Assembly (NCBI RefSeq): GCF_002240355.1
Contig: NZ_CP016353.1
Coordinates: forward strand, 2,902,501-2,966,500
DNA length: 64,000 nt
From: Prauserella marina
GTDB taxonomy: Bacteria; Actinomycetota; Actinomycetes; Mycobacteriales; Pseudonocardiaceae
Direction: 5' to 3'
Of this stretch, positions 53,080 to 61,506 are shown in pieces. Position numbers and translations under genes: made by a program. Position 1 is the first letter of the stretch; each line of letters begins with the position of its first letter. Under the pieces are notes generated by a model, which had not been told where the DNA came from, made no database searches, and worked only from the letters and a program-made list of their open reading frames with translations.

Positions 53080-53613
53080 ATGAGTGCGAGTGCCGAGGAC
53101 GAACTCGATTTCTGGTCCTTCATCGAACTCGCCAACCGCAGGCTTTCCGCCGAATACGGGTTCCGGCACCAGTTGGCTACCGAACTGTTGCTGACGCTCA
53201 ACCGGACCTCCAACATCGTGACCTACGACCTGGAGGCATCCGTGCACCGGCCGAGGGGGCGGTCGTGGTCCGGCTTCCGGTTGTTGTTCGTGGTGTGGCT
53301 GGCGGGACCGCTCGAACCGAGGAAAGCCGCGGAGCTGACCGGGATGAGCAGAGCCGCCGTGTCGAACCTGAGCAAAACGCTGATCGCCGACGGGCTGCTC
53401 GCGCGCACGCAGGGTGAGCACGACGGCCGTTCCGTGCTGCTCTCACTGACCGAGCGGGGGGAGCGGGAGATGGTCGAGCTGTTCAAGGCGCAGAACGACC
53501 GCGAATACGAGTGGGCCAGCGTGCTGACCGAGGCCGAGCAGCGCATTCTGGTGATGCTGCTCGACAAGCTGGTGACCAACCGTGATCAGTTCGACGTGCG
53601 CGGGCGCAACTAG
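53080..53613 (+). CDS. MarR-family regulator of the homogentisate operon
   Basis: The 177-residue protein has a winged helix in KAAELTGMSRAAVSNLSKTL (about residues 87-106), followed by the wing (ARTQGEHDGRSVLLSLT) and a dimerising C-terminal helix. It is encoded just upstream of hmgA in the same direction, and both promoters carry the same dyad. It is probably an autorepressor that responds to homogentisate or a related aromatic acid. Confidence 0.82.
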   Translation: MSASAEDELDFWSFIELANRRLSAEYGFRHQLATELLLTLNRTSNIVTYDLEASVHRPRGRSWSGFRLLFVVWLAGPLEPRKAAELTGMSRAAVSNLSKTLIADGLLARTQGEHDGRSVLLSLTERGEREMVELFKAQNDREYEWASVLTEAEQRILVMLLDKLVTNRDQFDVRGRN

Positions 53614-53647
53614 CCGGTCGGGAACGTGACTTTCTGTCGCGGCCCCC

Positions 53648-53676
53648 TTGACCAGGCATAGTAAATGTATTAACTA
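53648..53676 (+). promoter_or_regulatory. Promoter and MarR operator of the homogentisate operon
   Basis: TTGACC (53648-53653) and TAACTA (53671-53676) are 17 bases apart. The operator TAGTAAATGTATTAACTA fills 53659-53676, covering the spacer and the -10, so a bound MarR dimer would block RNA polymerase. Confidence 0.55.
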
Positions 53677-53724
53677 TATAGGTCGGGCTCACTCGTGCCC
53701 TCGACCGACAGCGAGGAGGCAGTC

Positions 53725-54924
53725 ATGGCGTACTACCGCCAGGTCGGCACCGTGCCCCCCAAGCGCCACACCCAGCATCGCAACGACGAAGGTGGCCTGT
53801 ACTACGAGGAGCTGATGGGCGAGGAAGGGTTCTCGTCGGACTCGTCGTTGCTCTACCACCGGGGGCTTCCCTCGGCCATCGTCGACGCGAAGGTGTGGGA
53901 GCTTCCCGATCAGACGACCACGCCGAACCACCCGCTCAAGCCGCGGCATCTCAAGCTGCACGAGCTGTTCCCCAAGGAAACGTGGGCGAGTACCGACGTC
54001 GTCACGGGGAGGCGGCTGATCCTCGGCAACGGTGACGTGCGCATCTCCTACGTGGTGTCCACACAGGACTCGCCGCTCTACCGCAACGCGGTCGGAGACG
54101 AGATCGTCTACGTCGAGTCGGGACAGGCGACGGTCGAGACGGTGTTCGGCGCGCTTGAGGCGAAGCCGGGCGACTACGTGATCATCCCGACGTCGACCAC
54201 CCACCGCTGGCTCCCGCACGGCGAAGGGCCGCTTCGCGCCTACGCCATCGAGGCCAACAGTCATGTCGCGCCGCCGAAGCGTTACCTGTCCCGCTACGGA
54301 CAACTGCTGGAGCACTCGCCCTACTGCGAGCGCGACCTGCACGGGCCGTCCTCGCCGGTGGGTCACGAGGGGACCGACGTCGAGGTGCTCGTCAAGCACA
54401 GGGCGGGTGGCGCGATCGTGGGCACCCGCATGGTGTACCCGGCGCATCCCTTCGACGTCGTCGGCTGGGACGGATGTCTTTACCCTTACACGTTCAGCAT
54501 CCACGACTACGAGCCGATCACCGGAAGGGTCCACCAGCCGCCGCCCGCGCATCAGGTCTTCGAGGGCAACAACTTCGTCGTGTGCAACTTCGTGCCACGC
54601 AAGGTCGACTACCACCCGCTCTCGATCCCGGTTCCCTACTATCACTCCAATGTGGACTCCGACGAGATCATGTTCTACTGCGGTGGTGACTACGAGGCCC
54701 GCAAGGGCTCCGGCATCGGGCAAGGCTCGATCTCGGTTCACCCCGGCGGCTACGCGCACGGTCCGCAGCCGGGTGCCTACGAGCGCAGTATCGGAGCGGA
54801 GTTCTTCGACGAGCTCGCGGTCATGGTGGACACCTTCCGGCCGCTCGAACTCGGTGAGGGCGCGCTGGCCTGTGAGGATCCCGGCTACGCGTGGACGTGG
54901 GCGGGCAGAGGGCCCGCGCGATGA
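53725..54924 (+). CDS. hmgA: Homogentisate 1,2-dioxygenase
   Basis: The 399-residue cupin dioxygenase opens the ring of homogentisate in tyrosine and phenylacetate-type catabolism, giving maleylacetoacetate. Likely ferrous ligands are His307 and Glu314 in YYHSNVDSDEIMFY and His345 in VHPGGYAHGP. The ATG at 53725 follows GAGGAGG. An in-frame GTG at 53695 would add ten residues without a ribosome site. The stop overlaps the ATG of the next gene. Confidence 0.88.
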   Translation: MAYYRQVGTVPPKRHTQHRNDEGGLYYEELMGEEGFSSDSSLLYHRGLPSAIVDAKVWELPDQTTTPNHPLKPRHLKLHELFPKETWASTDVVTGRRLILGNGDVRISYVVSTQDSPLYRNAVGDEIVYVESGQATVETVFGALEAKPGDYVIIPTSTTHRWLPHGEGPLRAYAIEANSHVAPPKRYLSRYGQLLEHSPYCERDLHGPSSPVGHEGTDVEVLVKHRAGGAIVGTRMVYPAHPFDVVGWDGCLYPYTFSIHDYEPITGRVHQPPPAHQVFEGNNFVVCNFVPRKVDYHPLSIPVPYYHSNVDSDEIMFYCGGDYEARKGSGIGQGSISVHPGGYAHGPQPGAYERSIGAEFFDELAVMVDTFRPLELGEGALACEDPGYAWTWAGRGPAR

Positions 54925-55799
54925 CGGCACCACCCGTCGTGCCGCGGTTCGCCGAGCGCCTGTGCGATGACGCCGCCGTGTTTCCCCCGGGACTCATGCC
55001 GTTGCCGGACGCCGTTCCCGCGCACGCCGCGCACCGGAAGGCCCGCTACGCCGCCTTCGTCGGCCCGCTCGTGGTCGCCGCGCCGTCACTCGGGCAACTG
55101 GCAACGTTGCTGGCTCCCGGCGACCGGCTCGATCTCGCCATCACCGCACCGGCAGGCGCCGCTCAGGCTGGGGCGGCGCTCGCGCTGGCGCGCACCATGA
55201 CCGTCGACGTGCAGGCCGTCGAGATCGCCGTTCCCGCCGACGTCGGCGTCGCGGAATTCTTCACCGAACTGGAACAGGCTCGCCGGGAAGCGGACGAGGT
55301 GACCGTCTACGTCGAGGTGCCGAGGGACGCGCGCGGGCCCGAGGTCATCGCCGCGCTCGCGGACACCGGGCACAGGGCGAAGTTCCGCACCGGCGGCGTC
55401 AAAGCAGAGCTCTACCCCGGCGAGGCCGAACTCGCGACCGCGATCACGGCCGTCGTCGGTGTGGGCGTCGCCTTCAAGGCGACCGCCGGGCTGCACCACG
55501 CGGTCCGCAACACCGATCCCGGCACCGGTTTCGAGCAGCACGGGTTTCTCAACCTCCTGCTGGCAACGCGCGCCGCGCTCGACGGTGCCGACGACGCGGC
55601 GGTCGCCGACGTGCTCGCCCAACGCGACGCCGATTCCGTGGCGGCCGAGATCGGGAATCACGGTTGCGCGCAGGCGGAAGCCGTACGCGCGGCGTTCGTG
55701 TCCTTCGGCACGTGCAGTATCACCGAACCACTCTGCGAACTCGCGGACCTCGGCCTCGTTTCCCCGGCACTGGTGCGCGAAGAAGGAGACCTTGAGTGA
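54921..55799 (+). CDS. Unknown protein embedded between hmgA and fahA
   Basis: The 292-residue soluble protein has four-base overlaps with both neighbours. I recognise no named family. Its best features are AFVGPLVVAAPSLGQLATLL, KFRTGGVKAELYPGE, AFKATAGLHHAVRNTDPGTG and EQHGFLNLLLATRAAL, an alpha/beta barrel-like pattern. The KxTAGLHHA segment looks like an active site. The pathway needs a maleylacetoacetate isomerase between the dioxygenase and the hydrolase, and no zeta-type glutathione transferase gene is present in the window. This protein is a candidate for that step or for an accessory role. Confidence 0.7.
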   Translation: MTAPPVVPRFAERLCDDAAVFPPGLMPLPDAVPAHAAHRKARYAAFVGPLVVAAPSLGQLATLLAPGDRLDLAITAPAGAAQAGAALALARTMTVDVQAVEIAVPADVGVAEFFTELEQARREADEVTVYVEVPRDARGPEVIAALADTGHRAKFRTGGVKAELYPGEAELATAITAVVGVGVAFKATAGLHHAVRNTDPGTGFEQHGFLNLLLATRAALDGADDAAVADVLAQRDADSVAAEIGNHGCAQAEAVRAAFVSFGTCSITEPLCELADLGLVSPALVREEGDLE

Positions 55800-56980
55800 C
55801 CACGATAGACATTCCGGATGGCTCGCTCTTCGGGCTCGCCAACCTGCCGTATGGCGTGTTCTCGACTGAGGGAACCGCTCCCAGGATCGGGGTCAGAGTC
55901 GGTGACTCGGTCGTCGATCTCGCCGCGACCCTTGGCGACGACGTGTTCGCGAAGCCGAGCCTCAACGCGTTCCTGGCGCAGGGGAGAGCGCGCTGGTCCG
56001 AGGTGCGCCAGCAGGTGAGCGATCTCGTCACCGGCGAGCTTCCCGAAGGGGCCGTCCACGACGTCGGCGCGGTCACGATGCATCTGCCGGTCGAGGTCGC
56101 CGACTACGTCGACTTCTACGCATCCGAGCATCACGCGACCAACCTCGGCAGGCTCTTCCGGCCGGGCGCGGAACCACTGATGCCGAACTGGAAACACCTG
56201 CCCGTCGGCTATCACGGCAGGGCAGGAACCGTCGTGCTTTCCGGTACCGGCATCCGGCGGCCCAGCGGGCAGCGGAAGGCGCCGGACGAGGACAAGCCCA
56301 GCTTCGGTGAGTGCCGGCGGCTGGACATCGAGGCCGAACTCGGCTTCGTCGTCGGTACCGGTTCGCGGCTCGGCGAGCCGGTGTCCACAGCGGACTTCCC
56401 GGAGCGGGTCTTCGGTGCCGTGCTCGTCAACGACTGGTCGGCAAGGGACATTCAAGCGTGGGAGTACGTGCCACTCGGTCCGTTCCTCGGCAAGAGCTTC
56501 GCCACGTCCATTTCGGCCTGGGTGGTCCCGCTTGAGGCGCTCCAGGCCGCGCGGATGCCGACTCCGCCGCAGGACCCCGCGCCGCTGCCCTACCTCGCGG
56601 AAGGTGAGCCGTGGGGTCTGGACATCGAGTTCTCCGTCGCGTGGAACGGGCAGGAGGTCAGCCGCCCGCCCTACCGGGACATGTACTGGTCACCCGCGCA
56701 GATGCTCGCGCACATGACGGTCAACGGCGCGTCGAGCCGGACCGGTGACCTTTACGCGTCCGGAACCATTTCCGGGCCGGGCAAAGAGCAGCGTGGTGCG
56801 TTCATCGAACTGACCTGGGGTGGTAAGGAACCGGTGACGGTCAACGGCGAGCAGCGGACCTTCCTGCTGGACGGTGACGAGGTGGCAATCACCGCGACCG
56901 CGCCGGGCGCCGACGGTGGCCGGATCTCTTTCGGCGAGGTCCGTGGCCGGGTCCTGCCCGCGACCGGCGGAACCGCATAA
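55796..56980 (+). CDS. fahA: Fumarylacetoacetase
   Basis: The 394-residue protein has the FAH N-terminal domain and catalytic barrel. Asp106, Tyr108 and His113 are in YVDFYASEHHATNLG. The substrate-pocket stretch PNWKHLPVGYHGRAG follows. Glu179 and Glu181 are in DIEAELGFVVG and form the metal site with VNDWSARDIQAWEYVPLGPF. It cleaves fumarylacetoacetate to fumarate and acetoacetate, the last step of homogentisate degradation. It ends the operon. The downstream 462-base gap 56981-57442 contains two repeat arrays and nothing else recognised. Confidence 0.93.
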   Translation: MTTIDIPDGSLFGLANLPYGVFSTEGTAPRIGVRVGDSVVDLAATLGDDVFAKPSLNAFLAQGRARWSEVRQQVSDLVTGELPEGAVHDVGAVTMHLPVEVADYVDFYASEHHATNLGRLFRPGAEPLMPNWKHLPVGYHGRAGTVVLSGTGIRRPSGQRKAPDEDKPSFGECRRLDIEAELGFVVGTGSRLGEPVSTADFPERVFGAVLVNDWSARDIQAWEYVPLGPFLGKSFATSISAWVVPLEALQAARMPTPPQDPAPLPYLAEGEPWGLDIEFSVAWNGQEVSRPPYRDMYWSPAQMLAHMTVNGASSRTGDLYASGTISGPGKEQRGAFIELTWGGKEPVTVNGEQRTFLLDGDEVAITATAPGADGGRISFGEVRGRVLPATGGTA

Positions 56981-57020
56981 CCGGCAGGTCCGCGAGTTTC
57001 CCACTCGCGTGCCCGGCCCG

Positions 57021-57114
57021 CGTGTCCCCCGCTCGGGAGGTCGAGATCCGCACTCGGGACGCCGAGATCCGCGTTGGCGGCGCCGAGATCCGCGCTGAGG
57101 GTGTCGAGGTCTGC
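57021..57114 (-). repeat. 21-bp repeat, copy F (cap, three cores, one decayed unit)
   Basis: The cap-like CGTGTCCCCC (57021) is followed at exact 21-base steps by CGAGATCCGC at 57042, 57063 and 57084 and by CGAGGTCTGC at 57105. The array is inverted relative to copy G, about 80 bases downstream in the same gap. Confidence 0.82.
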
Positions 57115-57195
57115 GCCCGACGACAGACGCCCGCCGCGGCCGCCAACCGCCGTTGACGGCCGCGGCGAGACGCCGAGGATCACGGTCGCCCGAAC

Positions 57196-57247
57196 GCGCA
57201 TCTCGGTTCCCTGAACGCGGATCTCGCCGTCCTGAGCGCGGATCTCG
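57196..57247 (+). repeat. 21-bp repeat, copy G (three cores)
   Basis: GCGCATCTCG (57196), GCGGATCTCG (57217) and GCGGATCTCG (57238) follow at 21-base steps. With copy F they form a large inverted pair that could fold into a long stem, or place symmetric binding sites around the centre of the gap. Confidence 0.82.
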
Positions 57248-57442
57248 TCGATGGTCGCGCGTCAGGGTGAATTGGCCGCCGTGGTGGGAACCGGGAAGGT
57301 GGGGCTCGGTCTGCTGCGCGATTCCCCGGCCCTGCCGTGGGCGGCTTCCCTGGACACACTCGCACGTGTTCACCGCGCCCATACCCGCGAAAACCGCTGA
57401 TAACGTGCCGAGCGCCGGATTCGAGGCCGAAAGGATGCTGCG

Positions 57443-59854
57443 ATGGCGCGAGGTTTCCGGGCTACCCGAACACCGAGGCGCTGGCGCGTGGCGGCGTTAC
57501 CCGCGCTCGGGGCCTTGTTGACCGGACTCGTTGTCCACGACGTCCCGGCGAGCGCGGCGGTCCCCGGCGCGTCGCCAGCCACCTCGGTGGTGACGGTGAA
57601 GACGGGAGGGGACCGGACCGGCGGCGACACCGTCGGCGGCCTCGCCGGTGTCCGGTTGGGACTGTTCGCCACGGAAACCTCGGACTCACCCGTCGATCCC
57701 GGCTGGGGACTGTGCACCTCCGATGCCGACGGTGACTGCAATTTCGTGGTACCGGACACCGCGACCGGTGGTGCCAACAACCGTGCGAGGTTCTACGTCA
57801 AGCAGGTGAGCGCGCCGCCTGGCTGGTACGTCAATCCCGAGTTGCGCACTGGGCGCGGCAGCGGATCGCAGTCGGAGGCGACTTCCTACCAGTTCCAGAC
57901 CCCGGCGCTGGAGGGCGGCCAGACCTATTCCTCGGCAGGCGAGTTCATGTACAGCCACGACTACTCGTCGCGGACGGCTTCGGACGGAATCTGGCAGACC
58001 TCACGAGACAACCCGCCGCTGCCTGGAAACTGCGGGCTCGACGTCGCCCTTGTGCTCGACCTGTCCGCCTCGGTCGGAAGCAGTCTTCCCCGGCTCAAGG
58101 CCTCGGCGGACACCTTCGCCGATTCACTCGTCGGTACCCCGTCGCGAATGTCGTTGTTCTCCTTCTCGGGGACGTCCCCGAGCGTGGGGACACAGAATCA
58201 TCCCGAGCTGACCTCGGTGTCTACACAGGCCGGTGCGGACGAAGTCAAGTCCACATACCAGGACTGGGAACTCGGAGCGGGAACGAACTGGGACCAAGGG
58301 TTGTACCAGGTCGCGCAGGCGGCGGAGACCTACGAGGTCGTCGTGGTACTGACCGATGGAAACCCGACGAGATACGGAGAACGGCCACACGGTGACGGCT
58401 CCAACACTCACTTCATCGATGTGGAGAACGGGATCTTTTCCGCGAACGCGGTGAAGGCGAAGGGAAGCAGGGTGCTCGCCGTTGGTGTCGGCTCCGGTGT
58501 GGAGGGTGTGAGCAGTCTCAACCTGGCCGCGATCTCCGGTCCGGTCGGCTATGACGGAACCAACTTGGCCGAGGCGGACTACTTCCAGACCCAGAGTTAC
58601 GACAACGCTGGACAGGTGCTTCACGAGCTTGTCCTGGCGCAGTGCGAGCACGCGGTGTCGGTGGTCAAGGAGATCGTCCCCGAAGGCAACACGGGGGAGA
58701 ACGTCACCGGCTCCCGGCCCGCTGAGGCGGGCTGGCGATTCGATGCCTCGTCGACGACCCCGGGAGTGGGCGGGCTCCCCGCGAGCCAGAGCACGACGGA
58801 CGACGGAACCGGTTCGGTGTCGTTCGAGCTCGGTTACCAGGCCGGACAGAACTCCTTCGATCTGACGATCGACGAGAACCAGCAGCCGGGACACACGTTG
58901 GTGACCCAGGGCGCCAAGAACGCGGTCTGTACCAATCTTGCGGATGACAGTCCCGTCCCGGTCACCAACAGCGGTGGCACCGGATTCACCTTCGATGCCG
59001 ACGTGAACGCGGTCGTGAGTTGCACTGTCTACAACAGACCAGCACAACGCGCTGAGGTCACCGTGGACAAGGAATGGGTGATCGACGGCGAGCACTTCGC
59101 CGAGGGGGAGCAACCGGAGGGCTTCGAGGCGGACCTGACCTTGACCGGCCCAGCCGGAGCGGATCCCACGGCGCAGCCGTGGGGCGAGCCGAGGGAGGGC
59201 TACACGGTCGGCGATCCGGTCACCATCGCGGAGACGACGTCGGTCGCCGACCCCGGATGCCGGATCGTCTCGGCGCGCGTCAGCGAGGCCGACGGTGAGC
59301 CCGCTGACGCCGATCTTCCTCATCAGGCCACTGTGGACAGCCCGATGAGCGGCTTCCGGGTCACCAACACCGTGATCTGCGGCGGCGCGCAGCTCACCCT
59401 GGAGAAGAAGGTCGACAACCGGCACGGCGGAACGGCGGGCCCGCGGGACTGGACTCTCGTCGCGGACGGCCCGACACCGGTGTCCGGCGTCAGCGGCAGC
59501 ACCGAGGTGACCGAAGTGGCGGTGGAGCCGGGAACCTACACGCTGGCCGAGCGGGACGGCCCCGGCGGGTACACCACGTCGGGCTGGACGTGTGAGCGTG
59601 ACGGCGCTCCGGTCGGCGTCGAGCAGGATTCCGTCACCCTCGACCGAGGTGATGCCGTCACCTGCACGATCGTCAACGCCGACAAGGAAACCGTGCCGCC
59701 ACCAGGGCCAGGACCCGATCACGGGCAGGCGAGCGGCCCGCTCGCCTCGACGGGCGTTCCGATGGTCTCCACCCTGGCGGCCGGCGCGCTCCTGCTCGTG
59801 GCGGGGCTCGTGCTGAGCCTTGTCGCGAGGAGGCACTTCCGCGATGCGGGCTGA
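57443..59854 (+). CDS. LASTG-anchored surface protein with VWA domain
   Basis: The 803-residue secreted protein has a signal peptide (ending near ASAAVPGA), a SpaA/prealbumin-like domain (about 50-150) and a von Willebrand A domain (about 190-400) with MIDAS residues in DLSASVGSS and VVLTDGNPTRYG. DUF5979/Cna-B-like repeats follow (AEVTVDKEWVIDGEHFAEGE and QLTLEKKVDNRHGGTA). It ends with LASTG at residue 767, a hydrophobic helix and a basic tail. The LAxTG motif is used by class E sortases of actinomycetes. It resembles pilus-tip or adhesion proteins. No sortase gene is adjacent. Confidence 0.85.
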   Translation: MARGFRATRTPRRWRVAALPALGALLTGLVVHDVPASAAVPGASPATSVVTVKTGGDRTGGDTVGGLAGVRLGLFATETSDSPVDPGWGLCTSDADGDCNFVVPDTATGGANNRARFYVKQVSAPPGWYVNPELRTGRGSGSQSEATSYQFQTPALEGGQTYSSAGEFMYSHDYSSRTASDGIWQTSRDNPPLPGNCGLDVALVLDLSASVGSSLPRLKASADTFADSLVGTPSRMSLFSFSGTSPSVGTQNHPELTSVSTQAGADEVKSTYQDWELGAGTNWDQGLYQVAQAAETYEVVVVLTDGNPTRYGERPHGDGSNTHFIDVENGIFSANAVKAKGSRVLAVGVGSGVEGVSSLNLAAISGPVGYDGTNLAEADYFQTQSYDNAGQVLHELVLAQCEHAVSVVKEIVPEGNTGENVTGSRPAEAGWRFDASSTTPGVGGLPASQSTTDDGTGSVSFELGYQAGQNSFDLTIDENQQPGHTLVTQGAKNAVCTNLADDSPVPVTNSGGTGFTFDADVNAVVSCTVYNRPAQRAEVTVDKEWVIDGEHFAEGEQPEGFEADLTLTGPAGADPTAQPWGEPREGYTVGDPVTIAETTSVADPGCRIVSARVSEADGEPADADLPHQATVDSPMSGFRVTNTVICGGAQLTLEKKVDNRHGGTAGPRDWTLVADGPTPVSGVSGSTEVTEVAVEPGTYTLAERDGPGGYTTSGWTCERDGAPVGVEQDSVTLDRGDAVTCTIVNADKETVPPPGPGPDHGQASGPLASTGVPMVSTLAAGALLLVAGLVLSLVARRHFRDAG

Positions 59855-59908
59855 CCGTGACCGGGCGACGACGTTCCTCGTGAGGGTACGAACCGAGAAG
59901 GAGAACTG

Positions 59909-61372
59909 ATGCGCACCCTTTCCCTCGCGAGCCGGCTGACCCTCGGCGGCGGCTGCTGCGCGCTGGCCTACGTGGTGATACTGACCGGAGTCGTGCCCGA
60001 TACGACCGCGACGGCGCAGACCACCGTGCCGGTCAACCCGGTTCGCCCGGTGGCGCCTGACGACGCGCAGGCCGATCCGAGCCACGGTTTCCTTGTCCTC
60101 GTCGAAGGTGACGCGCAACTGTACGAGAACGAGGTCGAGGGACCGGTGGCGGTCGGCGGCGACGCGGGCTTCGCCGCCTACCAGGTCGCGCTCAACAATC
60201 CGGGCACCTATGTGGCTTCCGGTGACGACACGGTGACGGGCCTCGTGATCGGCGGTCGCCCCGACTACCCGGGCAGCCCCTCTGGCGGGCAGTTGAACGT
60301 CCTTTCCAACACCTACGCCAAGATCGGTGACCTGCGCGGATCGGACGTAATTCCCTCCGGCGGGGTCACGCACGTCGTTCCCGAGGGGGGCGACGAGGCG
60401 ACTCACCCCGATGTCAGCATCCAGACCGCGCAGTCGGCGGAATCGGTCGCCGGTGACAGTGGATTCGATTTCGCCTCGCTGTTCTCGACCTATCGTGAGC
60501 TCAACGCCACCATCGCGCGGTGCCCGCAGACGGTGCGGCTGATGGATCAGAACGGCCAGGCCGAGTGGAACGGCACGGATCCGGTCGCGACGCTGGGATT
60601 GCGGCCGGGACAGAACGTTCTCACCTTGACGCCGGAGGAACTGGCGAACCTGAGCACGATCAACCCGGACAATTCGGGCTTGCAGCCGGGTGAGGCGGCG
60701 TGGCTCGTCGTCAACGTCGAGGTCACCGGCGACTACACATGGCAGGTCCCCAACGTGAGCTGGCAGGGCAACGAACCGTCCCGGCACGTGTTGTGGAACT
60801 TCACCACCGACGGGACGCTCACCTTGCCAGAGGGCTCGCCGACGGTGTGGGGAACGGTCTACGCGCCGAACGCGCGCCTCGTCGATCACAGCTCCGCCAA
60901 CATCGAGGGCAATGTCGTCGTGCGCTCGTTCCAGCACGGCGGTCTCGACGAGGCGGGAGCCGTCAGCGCCGACGGCGGCGAAGTGCACTACGCGCCGTTC
61001 GCCGACCTGATCCAGTGTTCCGACGTGCTTCCCACGACGAGCCAGATCACGCCGACCACGCAGAGTCCCAGCGACGAAACGGGGCCGCTGCCGACCCGCA
61101 CCACCGTGCCGAGCACGCCGGTTACCACTACGAGTACGCCGACCACGACTGAGCCCACCGGCACCTCCGCGCCGCCGGCGGGCGGTGACGGTGAGAACCA
61201 CACCGGCGGCACGCCATCGCAGGAGCACGGCGGCCTCGCCTCGACGGGCAGCGCCACCGCGCCGTGGTTGATCGTGGGTTTCGCTCTGCTCGTCGTGGGT
61301 GCCGTGCTGCTCGCGAGCCCCGTGCTGAGCCGGATCAGGTTGCGGCGCAAGGGATCCTCGTCGGAGAACTAG
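59909..61372 (+). CDS. LASTG-anchored choice-of-anchor A surface protein
   Basis: The 487-residue secreted protein has a signal peptide (SRLTLGGGCCALAYVVIL), then a choice-of-anchor A domain (GFLVLVEGDAQLYENEVEGP, VAVGGDAGFAAYQVAL, WLVVNVEVTGDYTW, TVWGTVYAPNARLVDHSSAN). A Thr/Pro/Ser-rich stalk follows. LASTG lies at residue 443, followed by a helix and a basic tail (RIRLRRK). It starts 54 bases after the VWA protein with AAGGAG, so the two are co-expressed cell-wall proteins, possibly partners in adhesion or aerial surface structure. Confidence 0.83.
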   Translation: MRTLSLASRLTLGGGCCALAYVVILTGVVPDTTATAQTTVPVNPVRPVAPDDAQADPSHGFLVLVEGDAQLYENEVEGPVAVGGDAGFAAYQVALNNPGTYVASGDDTVTGLVIGGRPDYPGSPSGGQLNVLSNTYAKIGDLRGSDVIPSGGVTHVVPEGGDEATHPDVSIQTAQSAESVAGDSGFDFASLFSTYRELNATIARCPQTVRLMDQNGQAEWNGTDPVATLGLRPGQNVLTLTPEELANLSTINPDNSGLQPGEAAWLVVNVEVTGDYTWQVPNVSWQGNEPSRHVLWNFTTDGTLTLPEGSPTVWGTVYAPNARLVDHSSANIEGNVVVRSFQHGGLDEAGAVSADGGEVHYAPFADLIQCSDVLPTTSQITPTTQSPSDETGPLPTRTTVPSTPVTTTSTPTTTEPTGTSAPPAGGDGENHTGGTPSQEHGGLASTGSATAPWLIVGFALLVVGAVLLASPVLSRIRLRRKGSSSEN

Positions 61373-61410
61373 CATAAACGGTGGCACCGAGACCCCATTT
61401 CTAAAGTGGT

Positions 61411-61481
61411 GAAACCAATGCGTCACCGACGTCCCGCATACCGGACGCCGTTGACACGAGCCGGTTGGCATTATTGGTTTC
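61411..61481. promoter_or_regulatory. Widely spaced inverted GAAACCAAT sites before the ROK gene
   Basis: GAAACCAAT at 61411-61419 and its exact complement ATTGGTTTC at 61473-61481 are 62 bases apart, close to six helical turns. They lie just upstream of the likely ROK start, in a locally AT-richer patch. A looping operator for the ROK protein is plausible. Confidence 0.4.
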
Positions 61482-61506
61482 TCTTGAACAGAAAGTGGGG
61501 TCCGCT

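Noticed and set aside
58124-61471. An 1115-residue open frame on the minus strand.
   Set aside because: It is antisense to the two LASTG surface proteins, which have clear domains, signal peptides and ribosome sites.
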